From NCBI GenBank assembly GCA_947568835.1, contig OX387606.1, positions 20,933,225 through 20,997,224 on the forward strand: a stretch of DNA of 64,000 bases, in the 5' to 3' direction. Of the stretch, positions 1 through 13,974 are shown in pieces (the stretch's first letter is position 1; each line of letters opens with the position of its first letter). The position numbers and the translations under genes were made by a program. Under the pieces are notes generated by a model. The model was given only the letters and a program-made list of their open reading frames with translations. It searched no databases and was not told where the DNA came from. Origin of the DNA: Protonemura montana. Lineage: Eukaryota > Arthropoda > Insecta > Plecoptera > Nemouridae.

Positions 1-159
1 ATTTAAGTTCAAGTGCAGCCTTAAAATGTTTTTAGCCTGCATAAGATAAAAAAATTATATTCCAATTTAAAACACTGTTGTGGCAATCAAGATGGAAGGT
101 TATTAAAAGGATAACAAAAGAATGGAATATTACTACAGTAAAATGGCCAATTTAAATCT

Positions 160-355
160 CTAGAATTGGCGCTGCGTTCCAAAATGTTTGCCGCAACTGG
201 TCGATTTAAATAAACGAACCTTTAATGGTATGCCGACGCTTGGTGAAACATCACTTCCAAATAAATCTTGAGCAATGAACGAACCGACGGCTTCCGAGCC
301 CAATCCAGGGACGTAACGTTCCACGACTCTTGACAGCAGGCAGCTTCGGTAGAAC
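160..355 (-). CDS. HPS5: HPS5 last coding exon (inferred)
   Basis: After the acceptor TTTGCTACCAG the frame stays open for 64 codons (FYRSCLLSRVVERYVPG...) to a TAG at 160-162. The junction restores an Arg codon (AG|G). The exon looks protein-coding, but the intron is short (88 nt) with a weak pyrimidine tract. No clear AATAAA is seen between 1 and 160. Confidence 0.55.
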
Positions 356-3300
356 CTGGTAGCAAATTTTACCGGATTGTTATTATTGTGATGAATTGCT
401 TAAAAGCACTCAGCCCATAAGCCATCATTCAAAAAGAACAAACCTGGTATCTAGTTTCCCAGGGCCAATCTGAGATTCAAATTTCAACAAAAGTTGAATT
501 GCACTGGCTGCCCCCAAAGACTTGACCAGCAGCAGTCCAAGATCAGTCCACGAGATGGGAGAGAGATTATCGAAATCAGCAATATTCCTGTCGCAGTTCA
601 GGCAACTTCCGGCATGATATTTCAAAAGCAGGTTTATTGCTTTCTCCCACAGGCTTTCATCAAACTTTGGCAGCAAGAATTCAAGCTCAGAAATTGCTCC
701 GACTTGAACTATCAGGGGTAAGACTTTTAATATGTTTTCTTTCCGCCTATTCTTCAAAATATAACACCACATTCCTGGTATAAGACTCGAGATACGATAA
801 AGTTCTTTTTGATTAGTTTTCCATAAGACGTTGCAAATGAGTTCACCAATTCGTGGGAAATGGGCGACTTGAACAGCAGATCTGGGCAATGGAAATTCAC
901 AATAACAAGATTGCTCAGACAATGATGAAGAATTCAAACATTCAAACCCTTCGATAATGAAGTGACTTAGTTCATTGTCAACTAGAGCAGCTTCAAGAAT
1001 GACATCATCAGAAATATTGTCAATGTAGGAAAGAAAATGTTTCCTACACTTAATAACAGCGCTTTCCCTTTCGGTGCCAGCGTTTTCAAGTCGTGATTGG
1101 AGCCGCAGAACGAGATAGAGAACGTCTTTTAAGTCAACAGACTCCCCCATTTTTGAGCACGTTTCTGGTTGGCCCATTCGTAGGACACAAAACATGGCAT
1201 TCAGTTGCAACGGCAAAGGCCATTTTCCTTGTCCGTCGGATTTGGAAACATTTAAGGCACCATCTTCGAGAAGATTCAGAACCGTGCACAGCATTAGATA
1301 GTAGCAAGGCACTTCTGTAGTCTTCTTGATCTCACTTAGTATTGCTTCGGCTTCAAGTAATTCAGAAAATACTTGAAGAATATTGCTCAGAAATGCATCA
1401 ATATTTACGCTGGCTGGAGAGTGAACGGATTGAAGATATTCAGGTGATTTTAGTTGACTTGCCACAGTATCAAGATCGAGACTTTTGAACCATTCGATGA
1501 TAATGTTTGATTGAAAAGATTTGAGCAGCAACTCCTGAATGATATGGCACTGAATTGGAAAGTAATGAGTAAAGGGAAATGTTTTCACAGCCCTGGAAAA
1601 ATACACTCTATCAACTGTCGTCTCTAAGCATGGAGAACTATCAAATTCTATGCAGATTGTGCTTACGCTAGCAAAGAATTTGAAAACTTGGTGAGTGACA
1701 TCTTCACCTCTACGATAACAATTTTCTATGTCTATGCAAAGGTCAATTATTTTAGAGGTATCTAGCTTTGGATAAGGCACTTTCTTTGAAATTCCATTAA
1801 ACTTGGAATGTACAATTTCATCTCTTGTAAAAGCATTTAGTGGAATGGGCTGAAGATTTGGGAGAACATGGGAATCTCTCAAATGAATGTCGAGGAGTTT
1901 TGGCTCGTTTTCAACGGCCAAACTCTTCATTTTATCTTCCAAAACAAGCCATGTTTCTTTCAAAGATTTTGTGCTGCTGGTTATTTTCCCTGAAACAGAG
2001 TTGCTGATATGTTTCAGTGCTTGAATGGCTTCTGGAGGTTTCATTATCGTGAAAGGTAGCAACATATCGAACTCTGAATTGAAGAAGTCGTTGAATTCTG
2101 ACTGTGCATTTGGCTCAGAAATATCTAAATGGGGCAGCACCTTCTCAGCTTCTCCGAGTTTTGGTAGCGTACTCGTTAAAATGCTGGCGAGGTCCGAACA
2201 GCTCCGAGACTTTCGCAGTGGGGATTTGGGGACCAAACGCTGTTCAGTGAACGAACTCAAAGATGCAGACCGTTTTTTGGTGTTTGCTTCTTCGATTGTA
2301 CTTCCAGAGAAAGAATCTGGCAGGTCTTTCTTCAATAACAGGGAATGAAAATTACCAACCAAGAAGATCCCCGAGTTTAGTCGCTGAGATTTCTGCTTTT
2401 CTATAACATAACATTTTGAGAGAGCTTGAATGAAGTTTGATATTTTGGCAGATGCATCTGCCGGCAATTTTTCGTGCAAATCTATCAGAAGACGTAATCG
2501 TGAGCAATTAGCGACTTGACCGACTAGATAGTCTTGATGCATGAAGCAAATGTCGGCACAAAGGTTGTAATTTTGACTAAGGTATGCGCTAATGAGAAAC
2601 TTTTCTACCGACGAAAATGAAATTGCGGTTATTTTGCCTGATGCCAACCATAAGTAAATAACATCTTTTACGATCTTACATTCTCTGATATCTTTGAAGG
2701 AATCATTCCACATGACTATATCTGACTTAATGGGGTCAAAAATATAAAAGCCATCACTTTTGAAAGTGAATAAGAACTTGTTTGCTAAGATAAACAGTTT
2801 TGAGAAATTAAACGACTGAGCCTGACTAACAGTTTCGTCTTGAACACTGTTGGTCATTACGTCGTTGGGGTCGATTACTTTCGAAGGCTCTTTGGCAAAC
2901 GCGTGCTTGAATTCATGCGTGCTTTTCACCTTACCATCAACTCCCACTTCCCACACTCGCGATCCAGGCCGCGCACAAAATATCTTGACATCTTTGAAAT
3001 CCTCGTGATCCCACAACTTTTGGTTAAACCCCAAAGAGCTAAACATTCCTCTTTTTTCTTTAAATCCAGATGAATTCACTACAACTTTATTCCCCAAGCT
3101 GAGAAAGCTCGCTCCATATTCTCCGTCGCGAAGCTTTGAACCAATTTGGAAGAACTCTTCCTTGTGAGTGTTGCACAAATAACAACGGGTAAGTGTTGAA
3201 ACAAGAAGCAAACTTCCAAACCAGTCAAGCTGTACGACTCGAGAATCTAAGTGCATCAACATGAATTGCGGCGTATTGAATATGTGCTTTGCAGTGAATA

Positions 3301-3937
3301 AAATTATATTGACAACGGAAATTCGGCCCAGGCTGTCCCCAACGTAGAGCTCGTTTCCCTCCGTATTCCACTTCATGTCCGTGACATCTGCATTCAAGTG
3401 TTCCCGAGAAGACTGAATGACCCTGGCTCCCGGCCCAGCGTTTCTCTCGAGGACACACACCATGCCCTTGACAGTGGAGAACGCAAAGAGCTTTTCATTG
3501 GGCGAAATTGCCAGGTGCGTGACTGAACCCTCCTGGTTCGGCAACAGCTGGAGAAACGTGCACGGCTCGCGTTTGAACACATATAGACTGCCACTGGTTG
3601 CGCCAAGAATCAAGAAATTTGTAGAAACGTTGAAACATGTGTACTGCAAGAAAATTAGAAAATGAGCAAATCAGCAGTAGGTATAAATAGATCATACTTT
3701 ACTGGTAAATTGTTTACTTGGTAAACCACAACTGAATTAAAATGTCTACATTTACGTTCCATCCTTTACAGTAACAAAATTACCTGCATGAGGAGTAAGC
3801 TTTAATCAAGAAGAATGTTTACTTTTAACACTAGGATAGGTACTAACCTTTATTCTTTGGCTTTCTTTTAATGGTAAACTTATCACAGACAAGTCTTCTT
3901 TTAGTGCCAAGATAAACTGCTCAGAAACTTGAGACAT
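160..3937 (-). CDS. HPS5: HPS5 homologue, BLOC-2 complex subunit (three coding exons)
   Basis: The join is complement(160..355, 444..3643, 3848..3937): 3486 nt, 1161 aa, close to the human protein (about 1130 aa). HPS5 works with HPS3 and HPS6 in BLOC-2, a cytosolic complex that directs cargo to lysosome-related organelles such as pigment granules; the Drosophila orthologue is the eye-colour gene pink. The N-terminal ~350 residues read as a WD40-type propeller, with repeats such as LILGATSGSLYVFKRE and LFAFSTVKGMVCVLER. The rest is a long helical region with a polar low-complexity linker at mid-protein. The start ATG (3937) lies 17 nt inside an exon preceded by a strong acceptor (TGTCCCTAG). 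Phases are 0 and 2 and close without a gap. The last 64 codons depend on the inferred 88-nt intron; without it the protein would end five residues after that donor (stop at 425-427). Family assignment is from remembered similarity. Confidence 0.85.
444..3643 (-). CDS. HPS5: HPS5 coding exon 2 (nearly the whole protein)
   Basis: A single 3200-nt exon opening at CTTGCAG|TAC and closing at ACCAG|GTTTGT. It carries the WD40 region and most of the helical C-terminal body. The two residues that precede TAC in the uninterrupted frame (Met-Gln) are intron sequence and not the real start. Confidence 0.85.
3848..3937 (-). CDS. HPS5: HPS5 coding exon 1
   Basis: Thirty codons starting MSQVSEQF and ending at an AAG|GTTAGT donor (phase 0). 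The exon extends upstream as 5'UTR to 3954, where a pyrimidine-rich acceptor (TCCTGTCCCTAG) precedes it, so at least one more non-coding exon should lie at higher coordinates. Confidence 0.75.
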
Positions 3938-3954
3938 TTTGAAGCTCGATGAGT

Positions 3955-6900
3955 CCTAGGGACAGGAAAGTTATTTTTTAATTATTGTAGGACGCTGTTA
4001 AAAGTTAAATGTGGTTTACTCCTTGGCAAACAGATTTTTGATCTCAGGAACAGATTTTTGTTCCAAAAATGAACCTCGGTTATGTAAGAAAATGGAATGA
4101 AAATAGTTACTTATGGAGAGAGAAAAAGAGCTTGGCAATGGAACATACTGAAAAACTTGAAGGTTGGTGCATTAAATGGTTTAAGTTTAGGATCTTGCCT
4201 TTGACACTGCAGAAGAGATACTGGGAAACTATGTTAACATGTTCCCTGACTATCAGTAAGTGTACTCCTTTGTATTATGTGCATTGCAAGTATTTGCAAT
4301 TAAAATTAGATTTCAGCCTTGTTTTTTGGTATTTTGTTCTCAATCATTCATTCTCCTATTGGACAGCTTTTTGCCACCCTTACCCAAAATTGAGTCACTG
4401 ATAACAAGTAAAACTTACCATTGACAAAACTTTTGGTCTTACCAAGATACCAGTATACAACCATCAGTTAATATCTGGGAATGATTGATTGAACTTTTCG
4501 ATTCCTTATTCAAAAGAGATTTTACAATATGCCTACGTCAGATCACAATCTTTGGGTCAGATGATATACTTTTGACATAATGTACACTTCGTACATCATA
4601 CTGGTCTTTCCTCATACCCACCATGAAAGATCCTAGATTATTTACTACAAAATCACAGGGTACAAACAGGTACAACATTCACCATACAGAAAATATCCTT
4701 CACAGTGATTATCATCACTAAATGGCAGTTTCACTTTCATTGTGCTATCTCACAATTGGAACACCGTTTGCCAAATTATTCGGAAACAATTTCATTCATA
4801 GATTAGGAGTTATACTGAAACAGAATTACTTTTCAGTTTTGTTGTACTTGTAGCTTATGATCATTTCGTAGCAATTCGGCACCTTGGATCTTGTTGAGGT
4901 TACTGGGTCATCTAAAATGACAAATAGTAAAACATTAATTACATCCCATTACCGTTAAAATAAAGACGCACGAATTAAACCCCGTTCGAAACGTGTACTA
5001 ACAACACTTTTTCCATTATCACTCATACAGGATTAAATCAAATGTACTGATAAGATTTACATACGTACCTTGCCCTTTCGGCCAAGCTCTCGGCCATTCA
5101 TCTGTTCCTGTCAATAGTAAATGTCAGCTGCTCGCACGTGTTCACGATCTTGATTTCCTAGATGGCGTTAGTGTCGTTATTTGCGACACTGCTGTTGGCA
5201 ACTTCCAGGTCTTGTAGCGGTCTCAGTTTAGCTTAACAAAATCCATCCCACGAAACAATCTGCCGTTCCCCAAACTCTGATGCTATTACCAGGACGCGTT
5301 TTAAATCACTGAATTGCTTTCTTAGAAGACAGTCTTAAACTCGTAATATTGTCACGTAAGGATTTGGAAACAAAATATTCTTTGCTAAAAAGAACAATTT
5401 CTTAGTTCAGCAAAAAAACTGCTCGCCTCTTGATTCTGCTGTCTTGTATGTTTGTCAATTTGTGCACGTAGGTCTATGTTTGATGCACAATGAAATCTAG
5501 TTTCTCATCCGTTGTGCTGCTCGCATGGTATCGCGGAAATTGACAGGGGGACGACGGGGAAATCGCATTTGCTGTAGGTTGGAAGTGCGGCCAACTCGAA
5601 AATGTCGTAATATGAGTGACGCTCTGATTTTCATGGGCAGGCAACGCACGTGGTGGCGGTACAAAATGCACGGGCCTCCTTCGACACAGGGGTGTACAAA
5701 CCGGTACGGGCACAGAACCTTTGGTATCGCTCTGGCACGGATCACTATGAATAAGAAATGTATTTAAGTGAGATTTAAATTTGCGATATACTGTCGTTAC
5801 CTATTGCAAGCTTCATCCAATCAAATTGCGCTCAAAAACTTCCCAAAGAAGATAAATATTAAATAGCGAACGGGATGCGTGAAGTCTGTCTTTAAATTTT
5901 GTAGCTCGCCCATAGCTTGCGAAAAAATCTTCTCAATCAAAACCAAAGATTATAATTTTGTCTAATTGAATTTGGAAACAAACCTCGCCCATCCAACGCC
6001 AGTCTTTCTTTGCATTGACCAGTTCTTGCAAATGTTTGCTTCTTAAAAATCTAAATCCCGAATTCGATGCAATGTTATCCGACTTAGACCCCAGGTTGGG
6101 GGAAGGGTAGGTCCCACCGTTCTGCCACTCAGCGAGGTCGCGGCACCCCTAACCGCGATACCAACGAAGGAGCGCATCAGAGCGGCAGCCACGTCCCGTC
6201 TGGGGGGGGGGGGGGGCACCCACCCTTTACCACCGTTGGGCGCAGATTTCAACCTCCCAAATCGCGCGCTTGGACAGTTTCGTGCTGAGCACACATTTCA
6301 CTGGCGCAATAAATGTGTAAGTAAATACACACAGAGAGATGTCTTGTTTTAACCCAGAGAACTTTGACCACCGGAATCGGCCTCCAGGAGGATGGCTGAG
6401 TGACTTTTGTGATTTCGATGTCATCGTGGTTTTTCAAGACAGATAAACAATCTTCTTTCTAAGCCCGCAAACGCCTTCGGAGTCTCGCTATATGTCAATA
6501 GAAGTCATACTTCATTGAAGGTACCACATCACGATTACTGGCTTAGTCCAGGTGCTACCGAAAAATCAGGACTCGATCCTGTCGTCCTGGAGGATTTTAC
6601 ACTCAACCGTATGGTTGTACTAACTTTATAAACTAACCAGGTAAATAATTCACTCGCTCAAAACCAATCTCAATCACGTGCCAATTTGAACTAAAGTTTA
6701 TTTGCAAAAATCGTCACCAAAATTGATAGGAAAGACAAATTGGCGGCAATTTTCGCGCCACATAATTGAAAATATGCGCATCGCTCAACGCCCAGGTGAT
6801 GCAATTACTTTGTTAATCACTGCCGCCTACATCGGGTCTACAACATGTATGAGGGGGGGGGGGGACGCTCTGGTCATGGCTTCACCTGAACCTGAACGTT

Positions 6901-7071
6901 GCTGTAGGTGTCCAATAAGTATCTTAAATGTGAGACATAATTATATTGCCTTTCTAGTTTATGCTCCAATAGAAGAACCATATCATATTCTTCTCCATGC
7001 ACTTATTTTAACCAGCTATTATTGAAATCCTACCTGTTGCCAACAATGGATTGCCTGACTTCAATTTTGAT
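3955..7071. other. Intergenic DNA 5' of HPS5
   Basis: No convincing gene is seen. A possible small minus-strand exon pair lies at 5069-5107 (acceptor TTGACAG, donor AAG|GTACGT) and from 4911 downward (acceptor CATTTTAG). Read together they give a short frame ending RKGKMTQ-stop. They could be HPS5 leader exons or the end of an unrecognised gene. Poly-G runs lie at about 6199-6214 and 6852-6864. Confidence 0.35.
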
Positions 7072-8301
7072 CAGCTGGCTGGATCCTATGCTCCATCCAG
7101 GTTATTTGAGATCAGCTGGCTGGATCCTTTGCACTAACCAGGTTATTTGAGATCAGCTAGCTGGATCCTATGCACTATCCAGGTTATTTGAGATCAGCTG
7201 GCTGGATCCTATGCTCAATCCAGGTTATTTGAGATCAGCTAGCTGGATCCTATGCTCTATCCAGGTTATTTGAGATCAACTAGCTGAATCCCATGCTCTA
7301 TCCAGGTTATTTGAGATCCACTGGCTGGATCCTATACTCTATCTAGGTTTTTTTAGATCAGCTGGCTAGATCCTATGCTCTACCCAGGTTATTTGAGATC
7401 AGCTGGCTGGATCCTATACTCTATCTAGGTTTTTTGAGATCAGCTGGCTGGATCCTATGCTCTATCCAGGTTATTTGAGATCAGCTGGCTGGATCCTATG
7501 CTCTATCCAGGTTATTTGAGATCAGCTGGCTAGATCCTATGCTCTACCCAGGTTATTTGAGATCAGCTGGCTGGATCCTATACTCTATCTAGGTTTTTTG
7601 AGATCAGCTGGCTAGATCCCATGCTCTATCCAGGTTATTTGAGATCAGCTTGCTGGATCCTATGCTCTATCCAGGTTATTTGAGATCAGCTTGCTGGATC
7701 CTATGCTCTATCTAGGTTATTTGAGACCAGCTGGCTAGATCCCATGCTCTATCCAGGTTATTTGAGATCAGCTTGCTGGATCCTATGCTCTATCCAGGTT
7801 ATTTGAGATCAGCTGGTTGGATCCTATGCTCTATCCAGGTTATTTGAGATCCACTGGCTGGATCCTATACTCTATCTAGGTTTTTTGAGATCAGCTGGCT
7901 GGATCCTATGCTCAATCCAGGTTATTTGAGATCAGCTAGCTGGATCCTATGCTCTATCCAGGTTATTTGAGATCCACTGGCTGGATCCTATACTCTATCT
8001 AGGTTTTTTGAGATCAGCTGGCTAGATCCATTGCTCTATCTAGGTTATTTGAGATCAGCTGGCTGGATCCTATGCTCTATCCAGGTTATTTGAGATCAGC
8101 TGGCTGGATTCTATGCTCTATCCAGGTTATTTGAGATCAGCTGGCTGGATCCTATGCTCTATCCAGGTTATTTGAGATCAGCTGGCTGGATCCTATGCTC
8201 TATCCAGGTTATTTGAGATCAGCTGGCTAGATCCAATGCTCTATCCAGGTTATTTGAGATCAGCTGGCTGGATTCCACGCTCTATCCAGGTTATTTGATA
8301 T
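7072..8301. repeat. 41-bp minisatellite, 30 tandem units
   Basis: Thirty consecutive 41-bp units with no gaps, each starting CAGCTGGCTGGATCC and ending CAGGTTATTTGAGAT. Units differ by a few substitutions, and variant combinations recur: units 8-9 match units 12-13, and the CCACTGGC / ATACTC / TCTAGG variant recurs at units 7, 20 and 23. This points to growth by unequal exchange of blocks. Most units carry the palindromic E-box CAGCTG and a GGATCC site. The first and last units are the most diverged, as is usual at array edges. Confidence 0.95.
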
Positions 8302-10779
8302 CAGTGGTTAAATGCCAACTGGTGGAGGCGTTCTTCTTCAGCGTTCTGATCGTTTCGCTCGGCTTCTGCGTCCAGCTTTTCACCGAATCGTTTGCAACAT
8401 CACAAAGCACGTACATCGCTCTGATTTATCGAAGTTAGTCCCTCGCCGGACAAGAATTGTTCTTGACATTCAATGCGTGTCAATAGCTGCCATTTCAAAG
8501 GACCCGCTATATTGACATCTCATACAAGACGCTCGACATTCATACCCTATGTCGTACCTGCTGAGTGCTGACTTTCATATACTCAAGTCTTTGACTTGCA
8601 CCGCGGCCCTGGGGTGCAACTGCAAGGTATTCTTTAGAGCAGAATAATCGACAGCTAGAGTTACCTATATTTCTGTTGAAGCGTTTATGCAGATGTTGAG
8701 ATAGGAATGTCTTGCTAAATAGCAATTTGTGTCGAGATCAAATCGTACTATTGATCTGCATTGAAGGGGTAATTTGTAATGAGGTCAGTACTCAGAATTT
8801 AAACCATGCACTATTCGACGTTCAATTACGTATATTCTCATTAAATTCCGCTGAATTGGTAGCTCATGAATGGTTTGAGGTGCAACCATCTTCTAGAAAC
8901 CAGAATACAGACCGGGACAAATCGTGTGGTAATAAATCATACTTTTTATTAACTTTAATTGCCATGTGATTCAAAATAGCAATGATTTTTTGTCAAGAAA
9001 AGCTTGTTACCAGATTCTAAAGCGTCCTAAAATCGCAATGCGTAATTTCTTGAGCAAACAGATCTGCAAATATCCTCAGCCCCCTGCAACTTTCGACCCT
9101 GGCTGGGTGCATCGTTTGGTGAATGACTTTTCAGCACCCAACGCCCGAGTAGGCTGTGATTTATGCGCCTGCGCCGCGTGGACAGAGCGCACAATGCCGG
9201 GGTGCGAGTGACAAAGTGGACACAGATTTGCTGCGCCCAGCTGCGACCGATAACAACTTGTTACCATGACTACTTGATGGTGGTGTTAACATGCGATCTC
9301 TGGCGCGGCCACTTGAATGTAAAACTCCATTCACAACAATCGAGTGGAGCTTTTTTCGAGTGTTAGTTTCAATGAAACCTTAGAATCTTACAAAATCTAC
9401 ACAAACGAAATTCTTGGGCCAGAAAAACGACGATTCTTTTTTTAGTAAGAAAGAGCCAATAACTCGTTTATATTTTCAAAGGTATTTCTTTTCCAACAGC
9501 ATATTGCAGTAGGTAGTAAAATGTCATTGTGAATAACATAAATTTGTTTTTATTGTCCCTTCTTATATAATATCAAAATAAAATGATTTACAAGGAATTT
9601 GAAAATTATTTCGTGCCAAATTCAGTTCTGCCTGTGAATGCTGCCAGAGATATCAACGGCGAGTGTTAAAACTGAAACGCGCCTGCCTCAGCGAACACAT
9701 TCTCTCTCTAAAAAAAGTGGCATTTGAGTCCCAACTAAATTTATAGCTTATTAAAAGGGTAGCTTCAGCCCCCTCCAGTGGCACGAGAGTGCGCTTGATT
9801 TGACATTTCTCTGCCGGACCAGAATTTACAACAACCCCGGTGGGGACACCGGTAAGTGGTGATGTGCTAATCGCCAGACGACCGAGTCACAAAAGGTGCC
9901 TGGAATTTACCTGACGAGGGGACGCCACCCGCATAGGGGTAGGCGTTTAATAAGCAGATATCATTAGTCATACAACTGTGAGTAGGTACTGATCGGGGTC
10001 CTCCTTTGTTTGCGGCAGGAACTAGGGTGCTCCCCAGTTCTACGCATGGGTCGACTTGAATGAATCAAACAGCTAATTGCCAGTGCACCATAGAGTATCT
10101 ATTTTCTGAATTGACTCCAATATCTCTCTTACGATCGCTAAAATAGCTCATGCATACGAAAATCAAATCTCCAAATGGCCCCAACCATCAATATGATGTC
10201 ATCCCTTTATCACACATTTCAGAGTTTCTAAAACACAATTGCCAACAAGCCTTCATGTTCTTGTCAAAGACACAAACTAAATTGACGTGCCTTTATCAAA
10301 TAACCCAACAAGCTTTCAGTGGAGCTTTAAAAAAAATGAAAGCAGTACAAGGCATCCACTGCACGTCGATAATTAAACAACCGTTTTGGGCCACACACCG
10401 TTAACTCTGACGGACGCTTTTCACCGTTCTCCTGTCAGACGCCCACCCTCTTCGATGGTAACGAGGACACGACGTCCCGGTCGAGGCTACCCGCCGAGGA
10501 AGTGCTGCTAGGTGCCACACACCCATATCATGGTTTCTAGAAATTGGCGAGAGTGGTTGAACGCGGGAGACAATTAGACTGGAGACCCCAGAGGCTTCTG
10601 TACTAGATTTACCTTTCAGTGTTATTTTCTGAGGGGGTTACAGCATCTAGAATCGTACTTCTTGCAGGTACTCGAATGGAGAGGTGTAAAACGGTAGTGT
10701 ATTTTTAGGGGGGAAAATAGTTTTTGCATTGTATCAATGAATTCGTTGTCGAGGCATTCAGAAGGGCCGTCAAACAAAA

Positions 10780-11110
10780 CACGATTAAAATATTGTACCA
10801 CTGAGTTTATAGATTCAGTCAAGAGCTCTGGGGCTGAGCAGCTCTTGGTAATGGTAACTTTCACAAGGTGACTCTTTTAACAAACTCTTTTTGACAATTA
10901 AATAACTCTGACTCCAAATATTGATACATTTTTATCAATCGTTGAGGTTAGAATTAATAAAGATTATTTGAGGAGAGTAAACCAGTCTCAAATGCGAGTA
11001 CCTAATCTGCAAGAAATAACAAAATTAAATTTCTTAACACTCGAAACGACGGTGACTTCACCTAGTAGCGACTACCATTTTTGTCGGAATACAGTGAAAG
11101 TATTTTTCGC
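10780..11110 (+). repeat. Interspersed repeat family R1, copy 1
   Basis: It shares a diverged but ordered series of blocks with copies at 45390-45640 (same strand) and at 28540-28710 and 62440-62600 (opposite strand). The blocks include AATTAAATAACTCTGACTC, ATCAATCGTTGAGGTTAG and CTCAAATGCGAGTA. No coding capacity or terminal repeats are recognised. Confidence 0.55.
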
Positions 11111-13520
11111 GAAGGCAGTTTGGGACTCTGACTAAATGCACCTGGAATCCCTATGAGTTTAGTTTAGTTTTATTTTTTTTAGGTAATTGTGGTGCAAATT
11201 GCTTTAAAATTTACACATTTTAGAATTTTGTAATTTGGCGTTTTTGGTCGCTAAAAAATAACACTGACCTTTCGTAAGGTGAACCATCGAAGATGAAAGA
11301 CTTTATTTTACATTGGTTAGATGTTTTCGCAGTGCCATTTGATAGTTTTACCTCCTGCCCAGCGCTTTGAATGGGTGCCCGACTTGCTGGCAGATTGCCG
11401 AGCTTGTTTCGGCCGCGACTGACGGCTTTTACCCGTCGAGGGATCAAGCGGCCGTTGCGTGTCGTGGTCGACAGATCACTCGTCTCCATCGCGGCGAGAT
11501 CTGATCAGAGATCGGACCGACGAGAAACAAGGACCGAAAAAAAAAACAACGACGAGATAATGATTGAGCCAGTCTGTCTCTCGCAAGAAGAATAGAAACT
11601 GTCCTCTTCTAGCTAAGCTCAAAACGGCTACGACATGACAGAAAGATTTTCTCGAAACGAGAATTGATATTATAATAATGTAAAAATAAAAAAGATATAT
11701 TATCCAAACAAGATAGTATACCTACCGACAAATTAAAAATGTTTTGAAGAGTTGTATAAGGTTAGTGTTACAGATGTGGGAATACATTGAAAGGTATGAG
11801 AGCAGAGCATCAATAAAATATGCTGGGCAATACACGAAATGTGAGAACGAAAAATGGGTTTTCAAAAACAAGGTCCAAGCTGGATGCTAAGTAAAGAAAA
11901 GAAACTGTTTTATCGATGTTTTCGAACATGTGTCGATTACTTGACATCCAGTAATAAAACAACCAACAACCACCTTTCCAAGGCTTCCTAACTGCAACTA
12001 GAATAGAATCCAGTGTCAACAAATCTTGAAAATAGTATAACATTTTTCTTCACTCAAAAATATGTGTTTGTAAGCCAGATCTAAGAAGTTTAAGGTAAAG
12101 AAGAAGTAAACTCGAGTATTATCTTAATGTAACAAGGTAATTGGTGTGATAAGTACGCGATTAAGTGCACATGCATTGCTGCTCTCACATGGACAAGCAC
12201 ATGTTTGGTAAGCGTTTGTAACGCTAATCTCTATTGGCTCTAATCGGCCCGAAGCGAGACACCGGCGGAGACTGCGAGACGACGACGATGGCAAGAGTGA
12301 GGGCGACGCAGTTCTTTATTAGCAAGTCAACACGACGGACAATCGACGACCGATCGATCAGACGAACGTCAAACATGAACTTGCGGTCGATCTCAAATCA
12401 GGTCCACAATCTGCCGAAGACGTCCAAGAAGAACTCGAGGAAGGTGGAGTCCGAGCCGTTTCTCACAAATCCATCATGTATTATAATTGAAGTCAATTAA
12501 ACCCGGTCGATATGGCCTCGGTGTCGGTCATTTCTTTGACGTGAAGAGCCAAATAATTGTCAACAACACTAAACTACGCTGAAACCAAGTTATTTGATCA
12601 ACATTTTGATCCGGAGACAAATGATTTGATTTTGAAACGATATTTTTACTAAAAACATTACATATTTTTCAGTGCTATGAAGGATCCTGAGTTGAATGTT
12701 TGTACAAACGTTGATCAGTTCGATCATCTACGTGTTGCCTATATATGTAATGAAAAAATTGTTATTAAAAACATACTATCGGTAATTATTTTTCAATAAA
12801 TCGATTGCGTTTGCCTGGGTGGCAAGTCCGTCATTTGGCATGAGATTGTTGACAGACTGTCAAGCCAGTGCAGTCCGTCTCCTTGGCGACCACCCAGCGA
12901 AAGATCGTCGGTAACTTTGCCCGCGAAACGCTCCGCCTGAACACACCGTGCTGACGCTGTCCTCCGTCGCCATCCGTCTTGGTCTAGGACATCAAGATGT
13001 GCAATGTCGATAGCGAATCTGACACATCAACATAACAATGTGTTTCCTATAAATGGAGAGAATGAGTTGTTGTTATAAGAACTCGGCGTGATCGCTGTCC
13101 GCGCACTCTATCTAGATTCGGTGCACTATGCGTGCCATCGATTGCAAAAAACACACTCGATTGTGATATTTGTATTGCAGTACAGAGAATTGATCGATTT
13201 GCTTGTAATTACTTCGTCTCATTGGAGCTATTCACCATTGAGTGCCGTCGGAATGTCAAACGACGCAATAATCGCGAGAAGCAAACTCAACAATCCAACA
13301 ATGATCACATCTACACTTAGATCTTCACCGAAACCAAAAAAACAACACAAAAACACTCATTGAAAACGAATATCCAACAAGAATTAATAGAAACGCTGAA
13401 AGCAAATCACAACGTGGCAATAAAAGGAGCGAGCGCATTTTCTTGGTACGTCAACGGCGTTGTATTTGAAAAGTCGACGATGAAATATTGAAAAGAAGTC
13501 CCTCCAATTACGTGGCAGCA

Positions 13521-13551
<31 letters not shown>
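13521..13551. repeat. (GT)n microsatellite
   Basis: About fifteen uninterrupted GT dinucleotides. Confidence 0.95.
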
Positions 13552-13974
13552 GACGTGAACAATATGCGCAATTAATAGCCGTGTCTGATTCCCGTCGGAT
13601 GCCGCGGTTGCGAGCGCGCCTGGCGGCTGGACTGACAAACGCACGGACAGAAGGAACTCCTGTATTAAGCTCCCGGTTTAAAAGTCTCTGCCGCACGATA
13701 TATGACTGAGCAGAAACTATTGGGCCCCGGCGTGAATGTAGCCATTAGGACGGTGCATCTGCATTCGATGGATTGAAGGCGATCATTATGAAAGCAGGCC
13801 GCCATGTTACGATTAGTTGGATCTTTGCTGGTACACTCATCCGTGATCTATTGCCGAGCAGCACAGTGGGTAGAAGCTACATGAAGCTGCGGAGGGAGAG
13901 CTTGCTTCACGAGGTTGATTCTGTGTTTGGTCATTAACACTCGATACTTACAGAGAAGCTTTCAAACGTCTTTC

